Positions 9,777-17,765 of a stretch of DNA of 64,000 bases are shown one piece after another. The stretch is from Falsiroseomonas sp051859025 (GTDB lineage Bacteria; Pseudomonadota; Alphaproteobacteria; Acetobacterales; Acetobacteraceae). Location: positions 95,755 to 159,754 of the forward strand of contig NZ_JBHYGL010000004.1 in the NCBI RefSeq assembly GCF_051859025.1, in the 5' to 3' direction. The position numbers were made by a program, and so were the translations under genes. Below the pieces are notes generated by a model that searched no databases, was not told the DNA's origin, and saw nothing but the letters and a program-made list of their open reading frames with translations. Position 1 is the first letter of the stretch. Each line of letters opens with the position of its first letter.

Positions 9777-10412
9777 ATGACCATGCGGGCATTCATCGGG
9801 GCGGCTTTCCTGTGCGGCCTGGCGGCCCTGCCCGCCGCGGGCCAGCCTCGCCCCGAACAGCCGCCGCAGGAGGCGCTGGCGGCGCCTGGCCGCCCCGGCT
9901 GGATGGTGGATGCCCGGCAGGGCTGCTGGCTGTGGAACGCTGCCCCGCGGGACGGCGAGGCGGCCAGCTGGTTCGGCGCCTGTCCCGCCGGCCCGGCGGA
10001 GGGGCCCGGCAGCGCCGAGTTCCGCGCCCCGGCGGACGGCGCCGGCCCGGCGATCCGCTATATCGGCGCGATGGGGAACGGCCGGCCGGACGGCATGGGC
10101 CAGGCCCGCGGCGCGGCGGGCGATGGCTATGCCGGCGAATGGCGCGCCGGGCTGCCGCATGGCTTCGGCATCCTGATCGCGGCCAATGGCGACCATTTCG
10201 AGGGCGCCTGGCAGGAAGGCCGCCGCGCCGGCCCGGGCACCCAGATCTTCGCCAATGGCGACCGCTTCGAGGGCGCCTGGCAGGATGACCGGCCGCATGG
10301 CTATGGCCGCGCGGTGCTGGGGGGCGTCGAGCATGTCGGCCTCTGGACCGCGGGCTGCCTGCGCGACCAGGCCGGCGCCACCGTCGCGCTGGGGCGCGCC
10401 GCATGTCCGTAG
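9777..10412 (+). CDS. Exported MORN-repeat protein
   Basis: 211 residues beginning MTMRAFIGAAFLCGLAALP, a signal peptide. After a tryptophan-rich region there are three tandem MORN units (YAGEWRAGLPHGFG, HFEGAWQEGRRAGPG, RFEGAWQDDRPHGYG) at about residues 120-185. MORN repeats form beta-hairpin scaffolds that bind lipid or protein. The start follows the Bug gene by 32 bases, and the stop overlaps the ATG of the M20 gene, so the three are probably cotranscribed. No enzymatic motif is visible. Confidence 0.85.
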   Translation: MTMRAFIGAAFLCGLAALPAAGQPRPEQPPQEALAAPGRPGWMVDARQGCWLWNAAPRDGEAASWFGACPAGPAEGPGSAEFRAPADGAGPAIRYIGAMGNGRPDGMGQARGAAGDGYAGEWRAGLPHGFGILIAANGDHFEGAWQEGRRAGPGTQIFANGDRFEGAWQDDRPHGYGRAVLGGVEHVGLWTAGCLRDQAGATVALGRAACP

Positions 10413-11584
10413 CGACCGGGCAGGACGCGGCTTTCTGGGAGGAACTGCGCGCCTGGCGCCAGGATTTCCACGCCCATCCCGAAATGGGGTTCGAGGAACA
10501 CCGCACCAGCCGCCTGGTGGCGGAACGGCTGCGCGGCTTCGGCATCGCGGATGTGGTGGAGGGCGTCGGCGGCACCGGCGTGGTCGCGACGCTGCGGCGG
10601 GGCAGCGGCAATCGCTGCATCGCGCTGCGCGCCGACATGGACGCGCTGCGCATCCCGGAGGATTCGGCGCTGCCCTACCGGTCCCGCAACCCCGGCGTGA
10701 TGCATGCCTGCGGCCATGACGGGCACACGACCATGCTGCTGGGCGCGGCGCGCATCCTGGCGGCGGAAGGCGGCTTCGATGGCACGCTGCGCTTCATCTT
10801 CCAGCCCGCGGAGGAATGGGGGAAGGGCGCGCTGGCGATGCTGGCGGACGGGCTGATGGCGCGCTTCCCCTTCGACGAGATCCACGGCCTGCACAACCAG
10901 CCCGGCCTGCCGGTCGGCGCCTTCCGCACCCGCGCCGGCGCGGTGATGTCGGCGGAGGACAATTTCGAGATCCTGCTGCGCGGCCTGGGCGGCCATGCAT
11001 CCCGCCCGCAGGAGGGGCGGGAGGTGCTGGTCGCGGCCTGCGCGCTGGTGCTGAACCTGCAGACCATCGTCGCCCGCCGCCTGGCCCCGACCGAGACGGC
11101 GGTGGTGTCCGTCACCGAACTCCTCACCGACGGCACGCGCAACGCCCTGCCCGGCACGGCGCGCATCCTGGGCGATGCGCGGAGCTTCGACCCGGCGGTG
11201 AGCGCCGCGATCGAGGCGGAGATGCGCCGCATCGCCGCCGGCACCGCCGCCACCTACGGGCTGGAATGCAGTGTTGCCTACACGCGGGAATTCATCCCCA
11301 CCATCAACGACCCCGCCGCCACCTGCGCGGCGCTGGCTTCGGCGCGCCAGGTGTTCGGCGATGCGCAGGTGGCGGAGGCCGCGGCGCCGCATACGGCATC
11401 CGAGGATTTCGCGCGCTTCCTGGCGCAGGTGCCAGGGTGCTTCGCCTTCATCGGCAATGGCGAAGCGTCCCGCCCGCTGCACAACCCCGGCTACGACTTC
11501 AACGACGATGCGCTGCCGGATGGCACGCGCTTCCTGGTGCGGATCGCGCGGGACCGGCTGGCGGCGGGGCGCGAGGGGGGCTGA
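10403..11584 (+). CDS. M20 family amidohydrolase (hippurate hydrolase / N-acyl-amino-acid deacylase type)
   Basis: 393 residues. Metal-binding and catalytic motifs of the M20D group are intact: LRADMDALRI, HACGHDGHTTMLLGAA, QPAEEWGKGA and the C-terminal TASEDFARF. The dimerisation-domain motif GLGGHASRPQ is also present. The enzyme probably removes an acyl group from an amino acid using a dinuclear metal centre in the cytoplasm. The ATG overlaps the stop of the MORN gene by 10 bases, implying translational coupling. The exact substrate is unknown. Confidence 0.93.
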   Translation: MSVATGQDAAFWEELRAWRQDFHAHPEMGFEEHRTSRLVAERLRGFGIADVVEGVGGTGVVATLRRGSGNRCIALRADMDALRIPEDSALPYRSRNPGVMHACGHDGHTTMLLGAARILAAEGGFDGTLRFIFQPAEEWGKGALAMLADGLMARFPFDEIHGLHNQPGLPVGAFRTRAGAVMSAEDNFEILLRGLGGHASRPQEGREVLVAACALVLNLQTIVARRLAPTETAVVSVTELLTDGTRNALPGTARILGDARSFDPAVSAAIEAEMRRIAAGTAATYGLECSVAYTREFIPTINDPAATCAALASARQVFGDAQVAEAAAPHTASEDFARFLAQVPGCFAFIGNGEASRPLHNPGYDFNDDALPDGTRFLVRIARDRLAAGREGG

Positions 11585-11905
11585 GGGGGGGCTGGCGGAG
11601 GAGGTGCGACTCGGTACAGGCGGTGTCTAGCCTGGAGGCTTGGAGAGCGGCGCCCAGGTGAGGGGTGTGCCAGCGTTGCCCTTGAACCCCGTTCGCATTT
11701 CCGAAGATTTTACCGGAAACCGTTGAGGGCACCCCATGCCCGCGAAGTCCACACCCAAGCCGCCATCCGCCCTCGTCGAGCATCGCCGCCGCCAGCGCTC
11801 CCGCGGCCTGCAGCGCGTTGAGGTGCGGGCGCGCGGTGAGGATGCGCTTCTTGACCTGCTTTACCTTCTTGTTCCGCGGCGCCGCCAGCAGCTTCGCCGT
11901 TCTCA
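11585..11905. other. Intergenic stretch with no confident gene
   Basis: About 320 bases between the M20 stop and the first miniature element. Short open frames exist on both strands but none has a convincing start or recognisable family. A reverse frame rich in Lys/Arg and Ala could be the remnant of a disrupted gene. The segment 11592-11631 resembles 14641-14680. Confidence 0.4.
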
Positions 11906-12066
11906 GAGACTGTTTGAGAACACTGGCGGGTCGGTTTCGCTGGGATTTTCCGCGCTGGGTGCGTCTCCGGACTGGCCGATGCAACCAGCATCGGCTGCGC
12001 CCGGCTCCTGCCCAGCACGAAAAATCCCTCGCGAACCCTCAGCCGCCAGCATTCTCAAACGGTCTC
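11906..12066 (+). mobile_element. 161-bp miniature inverted-repeat element, copy 1 (IS5/IS427-type ends)
   Basis: Begins GAGACTGTTTGAGAA and ends with the inverted equivalent TTCTCAAACGGTCTC. The imperfect terminal inverted repeats run about 24 bp, through CTGGCGG. It is flanked on both sides by TCA (11903-11905 and 12067-12069) in a CTCAG context, matching the TNA target duplication of the IS427 subgroup of IS5. There is no transposase gene; the interior has a small hairpin (CCGATGC / GCATCGG). A second copy lies inverted at 14343-14503. Confidence 0.75.
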
Positions 12067-12279
12067 TCAGGCAGGAGATTCACATGCCAGCCTGTTAGAA
12101 TCTCCAAGCCACCTCTCTGGGTGCCGGACCCGGCGGGCTCATTCTTGCGCCCATCACCGGCGCGATCCGGATCCGCCGCTACAATTCGATTCCCCGGCGC
12201 CAGGCCAATCGTCCCGCAAACCTTCCTCGATCTCGTGCCGGGTAACCGGCGCAACCAACTCGCCACGCTTCGCCGCGCT

Positions 12280-13989
12280 CTAGATGCGGCCTAGTCGCCC
12301 ATCCCAGCTTGCCGGGACGAAATGGGCATGTCCCGCCATCGCATAGGGAGTGACCTCCAGCACTTTCAGGCCCGCCTCCGTCAGCACGAAGTCCACCCGC
12401 AGCTGCGTGAATCCGGTCGAGAGCGTCTCGGCGGCGTCAACCACGCACGTGCGGTCCGCCTCATCGAGGGCGACATCGCCCACCGGCGAGATGGTCGTCA
12501 TCGGCACCGCCGTGCCTGCCCGATCATACCAGCGTTCCCGGCGCAGCTGCGTGCCCTTCTCACCGCGGATCACACGCAGCAGGGCCACGTGCCCGGCGAA
12601 GGCATAGACCTCGATCTCGACCAGCGGCCCACCATCCGGGCCGCGCAGCATGGGCTCGGCCAGCAGGCGGCGAGGGATGCCGCGATAGCCCCATTCGAGC
12701 GAGGCGTCGTAATGGTCCGCAGCGAGCCAGCGGCGCGCCTTCGCCGCCAGGGCGGGCGAGTCGCGTTCGGCCGGGCCGCGCACCAGCGCGACCTTGCCGG
12801 ATCCGTGGTTAGATTTCAGCACGAAGCGCTCCGGCAACGCGCGCCAGTCCACCGCCTCCGCGTCGTCCCAGGTGCCGAGCAGCGGCAGCACTAGCGCTGA
12901 CCCAAGGGTGCGGCCGACGACCTGGCGCATCGCCAGCTTGTCGCAAAAGGCTGGGAAGCGCGGGTCGCGATCCTGCAAGATGCGGGCCAGCATGTGGTCA
13001 TTGAAGCTGACCGGCGGGTCCAGCCTTGGCGGACGCCCGTTCGACTTGACGAAGCGCCGCGTGAGTTCCGCCTTGACCAGCTGCGGGCCGAGCACGGGCA
13101 GGTCCCGCCCGAGCGCCAGCGCGCGGTGGGTTGCGCCTCGCGGCAGCATGACGCGCAGCAGCGGCAGGCGCCGCCCGAGCCAGCGCAGCGGCTCCGTCGC
13201 GCGCCAGGGGAGCGAGCGGCGCAGCACCGTGGCCTCCGCCTCGCGCTCTTCCAGCCGGTGCAGCCGGGCGACGAGCGGCATCAGGCTGGTGGCGGCATTG
13301 CGCGGCCCGGCATCGCGCGCGCGACCCGGCGTCTCCGGCCAGCGGTGGAAGGTCGAACGGCGGTTGTCGAGCGGCAGGACATAGGGGATCAGCCCGGCCG
13401 CGCGGATCGCAAGGTTCACCGAAAGCTGGTCACGGCGGGAATAGCGCAGCACATGCGCGGCCCACGCCTCGCCAAAACGCCGCACCTCCGGCCGGTGGTG
13501 CTGGCGCAGCAGGATCGCGGTCCACCAGACCGGCTCCTCGAGCAGTTCGGGGTGTGCGATCGTGTAGTGGTTCAGTTGCTCGAAGATCCGCGCGCTGTCG
13601 TCGAGGCTGAGCCGTGCGACGGCGACGAATTCGTCAAGCAGGGTCGCCCGACCGGTGTGGCGCGGCAGGCAGAGGCCAGCTCGGGTGTCGCGAGCAGCCC
13701 ATAGCGCCTCGGGCGGTTGCTCCAGGATGACGCTGTTGTCGATGTAGGTCGACGCTTCGAACTCCGGCAGGTACAGGTGCGGCCGAATCTTCAGGTCTCG
13801 CTGGCTTCGCACCGGGTCCATCCAGAAGGTCGGCTGGATGACACGACATTCCCAGGTGTCGCTGCGCAGGCCGGGATCGTCGGTGAGGCAGATGAAGCGC
13901 AGCCCCGACTGGCGCGCCATCGGCTGTTCGTTTAACCGCTCGTAGCCGCCCGTAAGCGCGGTGTAGACGCAGAGCCCGCCGGCGGACAT
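12280..13989 (-). CDS. DUF616 glycosyltransferase-like domain fused to a TupA-like ATP-grasp domain
   Basis: 569 residues. The N-terminal ~230 residues resemble DUF616 proteins: CVYTALTGGYERLNEQP, ICLTDDPGLRSDTWECR, SQRDLKIRPHLYLPEFE, YIDNSVIL. The C-terminal ~240 residues resemble the TupA-like ATP-grasp family: FNDHMLARILQDRDP, FCDKLAMRQVV, PERFVLKSNHGSGKVALV, and a metal-site strand LRVDFVLTEAGLKVLEVTP. ATP-grasp enzymes ligate a carboxylate to an amine through an acyl-phosphate, while DUF616 is nucleotide-sugar-transferase-like. A joint role in decorating a surface polysaccharide is plausible but inferred. The gene stands alone between mobile-element debris. Confidence 0.82.
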   Translation of the reverse strand: MSAGGLCVYTALTGGYERLNEQPMARQSGLRFICLTDDPGLRSDTWECRVIQPTFWMDPVRSQRDLKIRPHLYLPEFEASTYIDNSVILEQPPEALWAARDTRAGLCLPRHTGRATLLDEFVAVARLSLDDSARIFEQLNHYTIAHPELLEEPVWWTAILLRQHHRPEVRRFGEAWAAHVLRYSRRDQLSVNLAIRAAGLIPYVLPLDNRRSTFHRWPETPGRARDAGPRNAATSLMPLVARLHRLEEREAEATVLRRSLPWRATEPLRWLGRRLPLLRVMLPRGATHRALALGRDLPVLGPQLVKAELTRRFVKSNGRPPRLDPPVSFNDHMLARILQDRDPRFPAFCDKLAMRQVVGRTLGSALVLPLLGTWDDAEAVDWRALPERFVLKSNHGSGKVALVRGPAERDSPALAAKARRWLAADHYDASLEWGYRGIPRRLLAEPMLRGPDGGPLVEIEVYAFAGHVALLRVIRGEKGTQLRRERWYDRAGTAVPMTTISPVGDVALDEADRTCVVDAAETLSTGFTQLRVDFVLTEAGLKVLEVTPYAMAGHAHFVPASWDGRLGRI

Positions 13990-14078
13990 ACCGTTTTACA
14001 ATCCCGCTCTACTTGCTTCTATTGAAACGATAGGGCTTTCAACAAGTCATAAGTGCCCGACTGCCTGCCATCAGAGAG

Positions 14079-14354
14079 TTGTTGAATTCTGTGTGCATTT
14101 TCGACAGCCTCTGTCGCCACAAGGGACAGCACGCTCGCCGTGCCATCCGTCAGGCCAGCGCACACCTGCTGTTCCTGCCGCCCTACAGCCCCGACCTGAA
14201 CCCGGCCGAACAGCTTTTTGCCAAGCCCAAGCACCTGATGCGCGCAGCGGAGCAGCGAACTGTCGAGACCACTTGGCGCAAGGCCGGCGCCATCCTCGAC
14301 CTCGTCAGCCCAGCCGAATGCGCCCTCTACGTCGTCAACTCAGTGACCGTTTGA
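14079..14354 (+). pseudogene. 3' fragment of an IS630-family transposase
   Basis: About 91 codons matching the C-terminal DDE region of IS630 transposases: SHKG-like RHKGQHARRAIRQ, then FLPPYSPDLNPAEQ with the final catalytic Glu, then LFAKPKHLMRAAEQRTVE. The N-terminal two-thirds, including the first catalytic Asp, is missing. The last codons and the stop come from the miniature element inserted at 14343. Nothing upstream restores the missing part. Confidence 0.8.
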
Positions 14355-14503
14355 GAATGCTGGCGGCTGAGGGTTCGCGAGGGATTTTTCGTCCCTGGCA
14401 GGAGCCGTGTGCGGCCGATGCTGGTTGCATCGGCAAGTCTGGCGACGCACCAGGGGCGGAAGAGCCCAGCGAAACCGACCCGCCAGTGTTCTCAAACGGT
14501 CAC
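14343..14503 (-). mobile_element. 161-bp miniature inverted-repeat element, copy 2 (inverted relative to copy 1)
   Basis: The same 161-bp length and roughly 85% identity to the copy at 11906-12066, in the opposite orientation. Ends are GTGACCGTTTGAGAA and its complement. Flanking triplets are TCA (14340-14342) and TGA (14504-14506): both fit TNA but are not identical. The left end fuses with the last codons of the IS630 transposase fragment. Confidence 0.72.
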
Positions 14504-14507
14504 TGAC

Positions 14508-14963
14508 AGAATTGGCCTTCGGAGAGCGATTTTCCGCCGTCGCCGCGCCGGGCCAGTCAACAGGTCCGCCCCAAAAACCCCAGGAAACCTGCCACTCAGC
14601 GCGGCGCTCGGTCTGGCGGAGAGCACGGATCGTAGGGGAACTGGCGGAGAGGGTGCGACCGGTTACAAACGGTCCCTCGCAGGTTTTCGCGCGGCTTCGA
14701 TGGTGTCCCGAGGGGATGCGCGAGCCAGAGCGAAAGGCATCGTAGCGTTGCGGGCAAAAGCGAAACTGGCGGAAAGGATTGGGAACGTCATCCACTCTGA
14801 GATCACGGAAAAGATCAATAATCTTTGCGCGCTGCTACATAGCCACTGCGGCTGGTTGCCGGCTGCGGTGACGATCGTGATGAAGCCGTCCCCGCCGATC
14901 TGCAAACGTCTGAACCCGATCTGAGTAGTGTCTGCCTCCGAACGATGGCGCTAGAGTACGCAC
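14508..14963. other. Intergenic region upstream of the retron
   Basis: About 455 bases without a convincing gene. The 11-mer CTGGCGGAGAG occurs at 14613 and 14641, with a variant at 14766. This resembles the acceptor end of a serine tRNA read in reverse, but no tRNA can be folded here. The retron promoter is probably in the 3' part; no clear -35/-10 was identified. Confidence 0.4.
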
Positions 14964-16232
14964 ATGCGCCGCTCGCCGCCTCGACTTTCCGAGACCACCA
15001 CGGGCCAGTCCTGGCTTAAACAGTTCAACGCTGACGACCAGTCGGCTGCAGCCGATATGCTCGACGCGATGCTGCTGCTCAATGCCGAGCAGGTCAGTCG
15101 CGCGATCCGCAGCGCCTTAACCCAGCTTGGCGCTTCACGACCCAACCATCGACGTCGTCTAGCGCTATACGCCGAGCGCAAGCTTGGCGGAAAGCCGATC
15201 TTCACGGAGTCGCGTAAGCCGGACCGGGCGGGCCGTGTTCGCCTGACCGGATACGGTCGCAACGTGGCGCCGATACAACCGATACGAGGCGGTACAAGGG
15301 TCGGCAGCGAGGGGCTGATCGCGAATTTGATTGCGCAAGTGGTCAAGTCGTCGGGCGCATCCGTTTTCGTTGACCATCCCGGTCCAGACCGGATCAGGGG
15401 AAAATCTCGCCCGACCCAAACCATCGTGATCGTCACCGACCTTATTGGTTCGGGTCGCCGCGTTTTGGGCTGGCTCGATGCGTTCTGGGCAGTGCGGTCC
15501 GTGAAGTCGTGGGTGTCGCTCGGACTGGTGGACTTTGCGGTAGTGTCTGCGGTCTCGACCGACGAGGGAAGGGCGGCGGTGCGCCGGCACCGTCTCAAGC
15601 CGAGGGTCCTGACTACCTACGCCGCGCCCGTCATCTCGGCCGAGTCACGAAGCCCGAAAGCTGCCGACTGGCGCCGTCTCATCGAAACCGCCGGTCCATC
15701 TCAAGGCCGCGGCGCCGATCGCGAAGGGTACGGCGAGGAACCATGCCTGGTGGCGTTCAGCTACCGTCTACCTAACAATACTCCGGCTTTGATCCACGGT
15801 ACGGATCCCTCGGTGCCCTGGCGAGCGCTCTATGAAGGCGGCATCCCAGAGGACCTGCACAAGACCTTCGGCATGCGGGACGAAGTGGAAATGCTTGTCG
15901 TCGCCGCGGAGAGCTTGGGCGTGATCACCGCGGTCGGGCTTACGGCCAAGGAACTGCGCTCAGTGTTGGTCCTGTCCCTCGTAGGAGGCCGACTCAAGCT
16001 GGGCCAGGAAGAAGCGATCGCTCGAGAGACGCAGTTGCCTTTACCCGAGGTGGAGGCCGTTTTGGGCGAGGCAAAGCGGGAGGGGCTCCTGGATGGCGAC
16101 GGTCGCCTGACGCAGGCTGGGCAGCTGATGTTGCTGGCAGGATTAGTAAGCGACCGGAAACGTCCGACAGTTCACAGCAATGCCGAACCGTATTATCCTA
16201 AGTCCTTGAGGGTCCCACCGACGCCGGTCTAG
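14964..16232 (+). CDS. Retron effector: phosphoribosyltransferase-like protein with C-terminal winged helix
   Basis: 422 residues. Residues 154-166 (IVIVTDLIGSGRR) match the PRPP-loop pattern of type I phosphoribosyltransferases: hydrophobic strand, acidic residue, then a small-residue loop. The region after 330 (LTAKELRSVLVLSLVGG, LPEVEAVLGEAKREGLL, RLTQAGQLML) has the spacing of a winged helix. The gene lies directly upstream of the structured RNA and reverse transcriptase. From family knowledge, PRTase-like effectors with a DNA-binding domain occur in one retron type (type III, from memory). In such systems the msDNA-RT complex restrains the effector until phage infection. The last eight codons overlap the ncRNA, and the stop codon coincides with the predicted branch site. 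Confidence 0.75.
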   Translation: MRRSPPRLSETTTGQSWLKQFNADDQSAAADMLDAMLLLNAEQVSRAIRSALTQLGASRPNHRRRLALYAERKLGGKPIFTESRKPDRAGRVRLTGYGRNVAPIQPIRGGTRVGSEGLIANLIAQVVKSSGASVFVDHPGPDRIRGKSRPTQTIVIVTDLIGSGRRVLGWLDAFWAVRSVKSWVSLGLVDFAVVSAVSTDEGRAAVRRHRLKPRVLTTYAAPVISAESRSPKAADWRRLIETAGPSQGRGADREGYGEEPCLVAFSYRLPNNTPALIHGTDPSVPWRALYEGGIPEDLHKTFGMRDEVEMLVVAAESLGVITAVGLTAKELRSVLVLSLVGGRLKLGQEEAIARETQLPLPEVEAVLGEAKREGLLDGDGRLTQAGQLMLLAGLVSDRKRPTVHSNAEPYYPKSLRVPPTPV

Positions 16233-16447
16233 CACCCGCCGTCCTTCGGGACGGCCTCGATAGGCGGCACCAGCCGTCCGTCGTGGGCGAGGGGTTCCCC
16301 TCGCCGCTGTCAGAGCTTCGGAATGCAGGTACACACGGACTCGTTCGCATTCCCTTCGGGAACCGCCTTCGGGAGGCTCGGCTTGCTGAACGAGCCCGCG
16401 TCCACCTGGACCGATCGAAAGTAGATGGCGCACGAGTGGGACCCTCA
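16207..16447 (+). ncRNA. Predicted retron msr-msd RNA
   Basis: The ends are a perfect 12-nt inverted repeat, TGAGGGTCCCAC at 16207-16218 and its complement at 16436-16447, taken as a1/a2. Pairing continues imperfectly inwards (CG, CGCC, TCTA) and stops just before GC at 16232-16233, where retrons place the branching guanosine. Next come a 7-bp stem with a UUCG loop (16238-16255) and an 8-bp stem with a GUUC loop (16286-16305), suiting msr. A long interrupted stem follows (CAGGT 16326-16330 with 16404-16408; GGAC 16337-16340 with 16400-16403; TCGTTC 16341-16346 with its complement in 16388-16394), suiting msd. The borders overlap the effector and RT reading frames. Confidence 0.8.
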
Positions 16448-17588
16448 GCAGTTCAAGGCTGGTGCGACCAGCGCTGGCGTGTCCGCCAAGTCGGTGGAAG
16501 CCGCCCTTGCGACTGCCGCCGCGATCAAGAGCGTTCATCCGGAGTTGCCCGTCGTGTTCACGCTCGGGCACCTCGCACACCTCGCTGACGTGTCACCAGC
16601 CCGGCTCGAGCGTATCGTCCGCCGTGAGGTGGACCCGTACAAAGTTTTCCGGGTCAAAAAGCGGGGAACGCCGTCGGCCGGCAATGCGGCGCCTCGTCGC
16701 TACCGAACGATATGCGTTCCTGAACCTGGCCTGATGCGCTTGCAACGCTGGATCGCGCAGAACATCCTCAACGTTATCCCGCCACATCCGTCGAGCTTCG
16801 CCTTCGCGCCGGGCGGGAAGATGCGCGACGCCGCGGCCCGGCACTCCAACGCGGCCTGGCTGGTGAAGGTCGACGTGCGCCACTTCTTCGAGTCGATCAC
16901 CGAGCGTCAAGCTTACCGGGTCTTCCGAAGTCTCGCCTACCCAGCGCTGCTCTCGTTCGAACTCGCGCGGCTCTGCACGCGCTTGGCTTCGCGCTTGACC
17001 GACTTAACCGGAGCGCCTCCTAAAGACGCGGGATCGCGATCCTCGTCCGGCCTTCCCTACCCGAGCCGCCTTCAAGGCACGCTCCCACAGGGCGCGCCGA
17101 CTAGCCCCATGCTCGCAAATCACTCCGTGAGGAACTTGGACGTAGCCCTTTCGGCTCTCGCTTCGGCCGGCGGTTGGCGGTACACGCGGTACGCTGACGA
17201 CATGCATTTCTCGAGATCGACAAGTGGAGACCGACACGCGGCTGTGTCCCTATCGCACGAGGTTGAGCGTGCGCTCTCCCGAGCTGGCCTGAAAGCGCAT
17301 CGGCAGAAAACGACAGTGACGCCGCCCGGCGCTCGCAAGATCGTTTTGGGCCTGCTGGTAGACTCCTCCCGCCCGCGCCTGAGTCGAAGCTTCCGAAACA
17401 ACATCGAGACGCACGTCTACGCGTTGACGCACCCCAAGATCGGAGTCCAGGCACATCAGGCTGCCCGGGGCTTCGCATCTGTTATTGGTATGCGACGTCA
17501 CATCGAGGGTCTCGTCGCTTACGCCGGCCAAATTGACCCAGCCTACTGCGACGCCTTGAAGCGTCGTCTCAAGGCCGTCGTTTGGTGA
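16425..17588 (+). CDS. Retron reverse transcriptase
   Basis: 387 residues. Polymerase motifs are in order: motif A VDVRHFF (149-155), motif B LPQGAPTSP (220-228) and the catalytic YADD (256-259) in WRYTRYADDMHFS. The region after the palm (RQKTTVTPPGARKIVLGLLVD) corresponds to the retron-specific Y region; the usual VTG is VLG here. An ~80-residue N-terminal extension precedes the fingers. The enzyme should prime from the 2'-OH of the branching G in its cognate RNA and copy the msd into single-stranded DNA. The ATG lies inside the predicted ncRNA, upstream of the a2 arm. Confidence 0.92.
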   Translation: MAHEWDPQQFKAGATSAGVSAKSVEAALATAAAIKSVHPELPVVFTLGHLAHLADVSPARLERIVRREVDPYKVFRVKKRGTPSAGNAAPRRYRTICVPEPGLMRLQRWIAQNILNVIPPHPSSFAFAPGGKMRDAAARHSNAAWLVKVDVRHFFESITERQAYRVFRSLAYPALLSFELARLCTRLASRLTDLTGAPPKDAGSRSSSGLPYPSRLQGTLPQGAPTSPMLANHSVRNLDVALSALASAGGWRYTRYADDMHFSRSTSGDRHAAVSLSHEVERALSRAGLKAHRQKTTVTPPGARKIVLGLLVDSSRPRLSRSFRNNIETHVYALTHPKIGVQAHQAARGFASVIGMRRHIEGLVAYAGQIDPAYCDALKRRLKAVVW

Positions 17589-17709
17589 CGCACGGAGTGA
17601 CGCGTTAGCGTGGGCCCAAGCCTGACACCGCAGGCTCGTGACCGAGGCAAAAGCAGCCAGGACCGGCGTGACCATGTGCCCTGATGGGCCTCGTTTATTA
17701 GCATATTCT

Positions 17710-17731
17710 CTGCTCGGCGAAGATCGAGCAG
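17710..17731. terminator. Hairpin between the retron and the phage tail-spike gene
   Basis: A perfect 7-bp stem (CTGCTCG / CGAGCAG) with an 8-nt loop lies between the convergent RT and tail-spike genes. No U-run follows, so terminator function is tentative. The 177-bp gap otherwise holds nothing recognisable and may contain the left phage junction. Confidence 0.3.
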
Positions 17732-17765
17732 GCCCATACGTGTCTTGGAGGTGTGGCAAATTTGG

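Noticed and set aside
14093..14506. Alternative frame across the IS630 fragment and second miniature element
   Set aside because: The overlapping frame carries the conserved IS630 sequence; this one has no match.
14613..14776. Possible tRNA gene suggested by repeated CTGGCGGAGAG
   Set aside because: No cloverleaf can be drawn: anticodon and D arms are absent.
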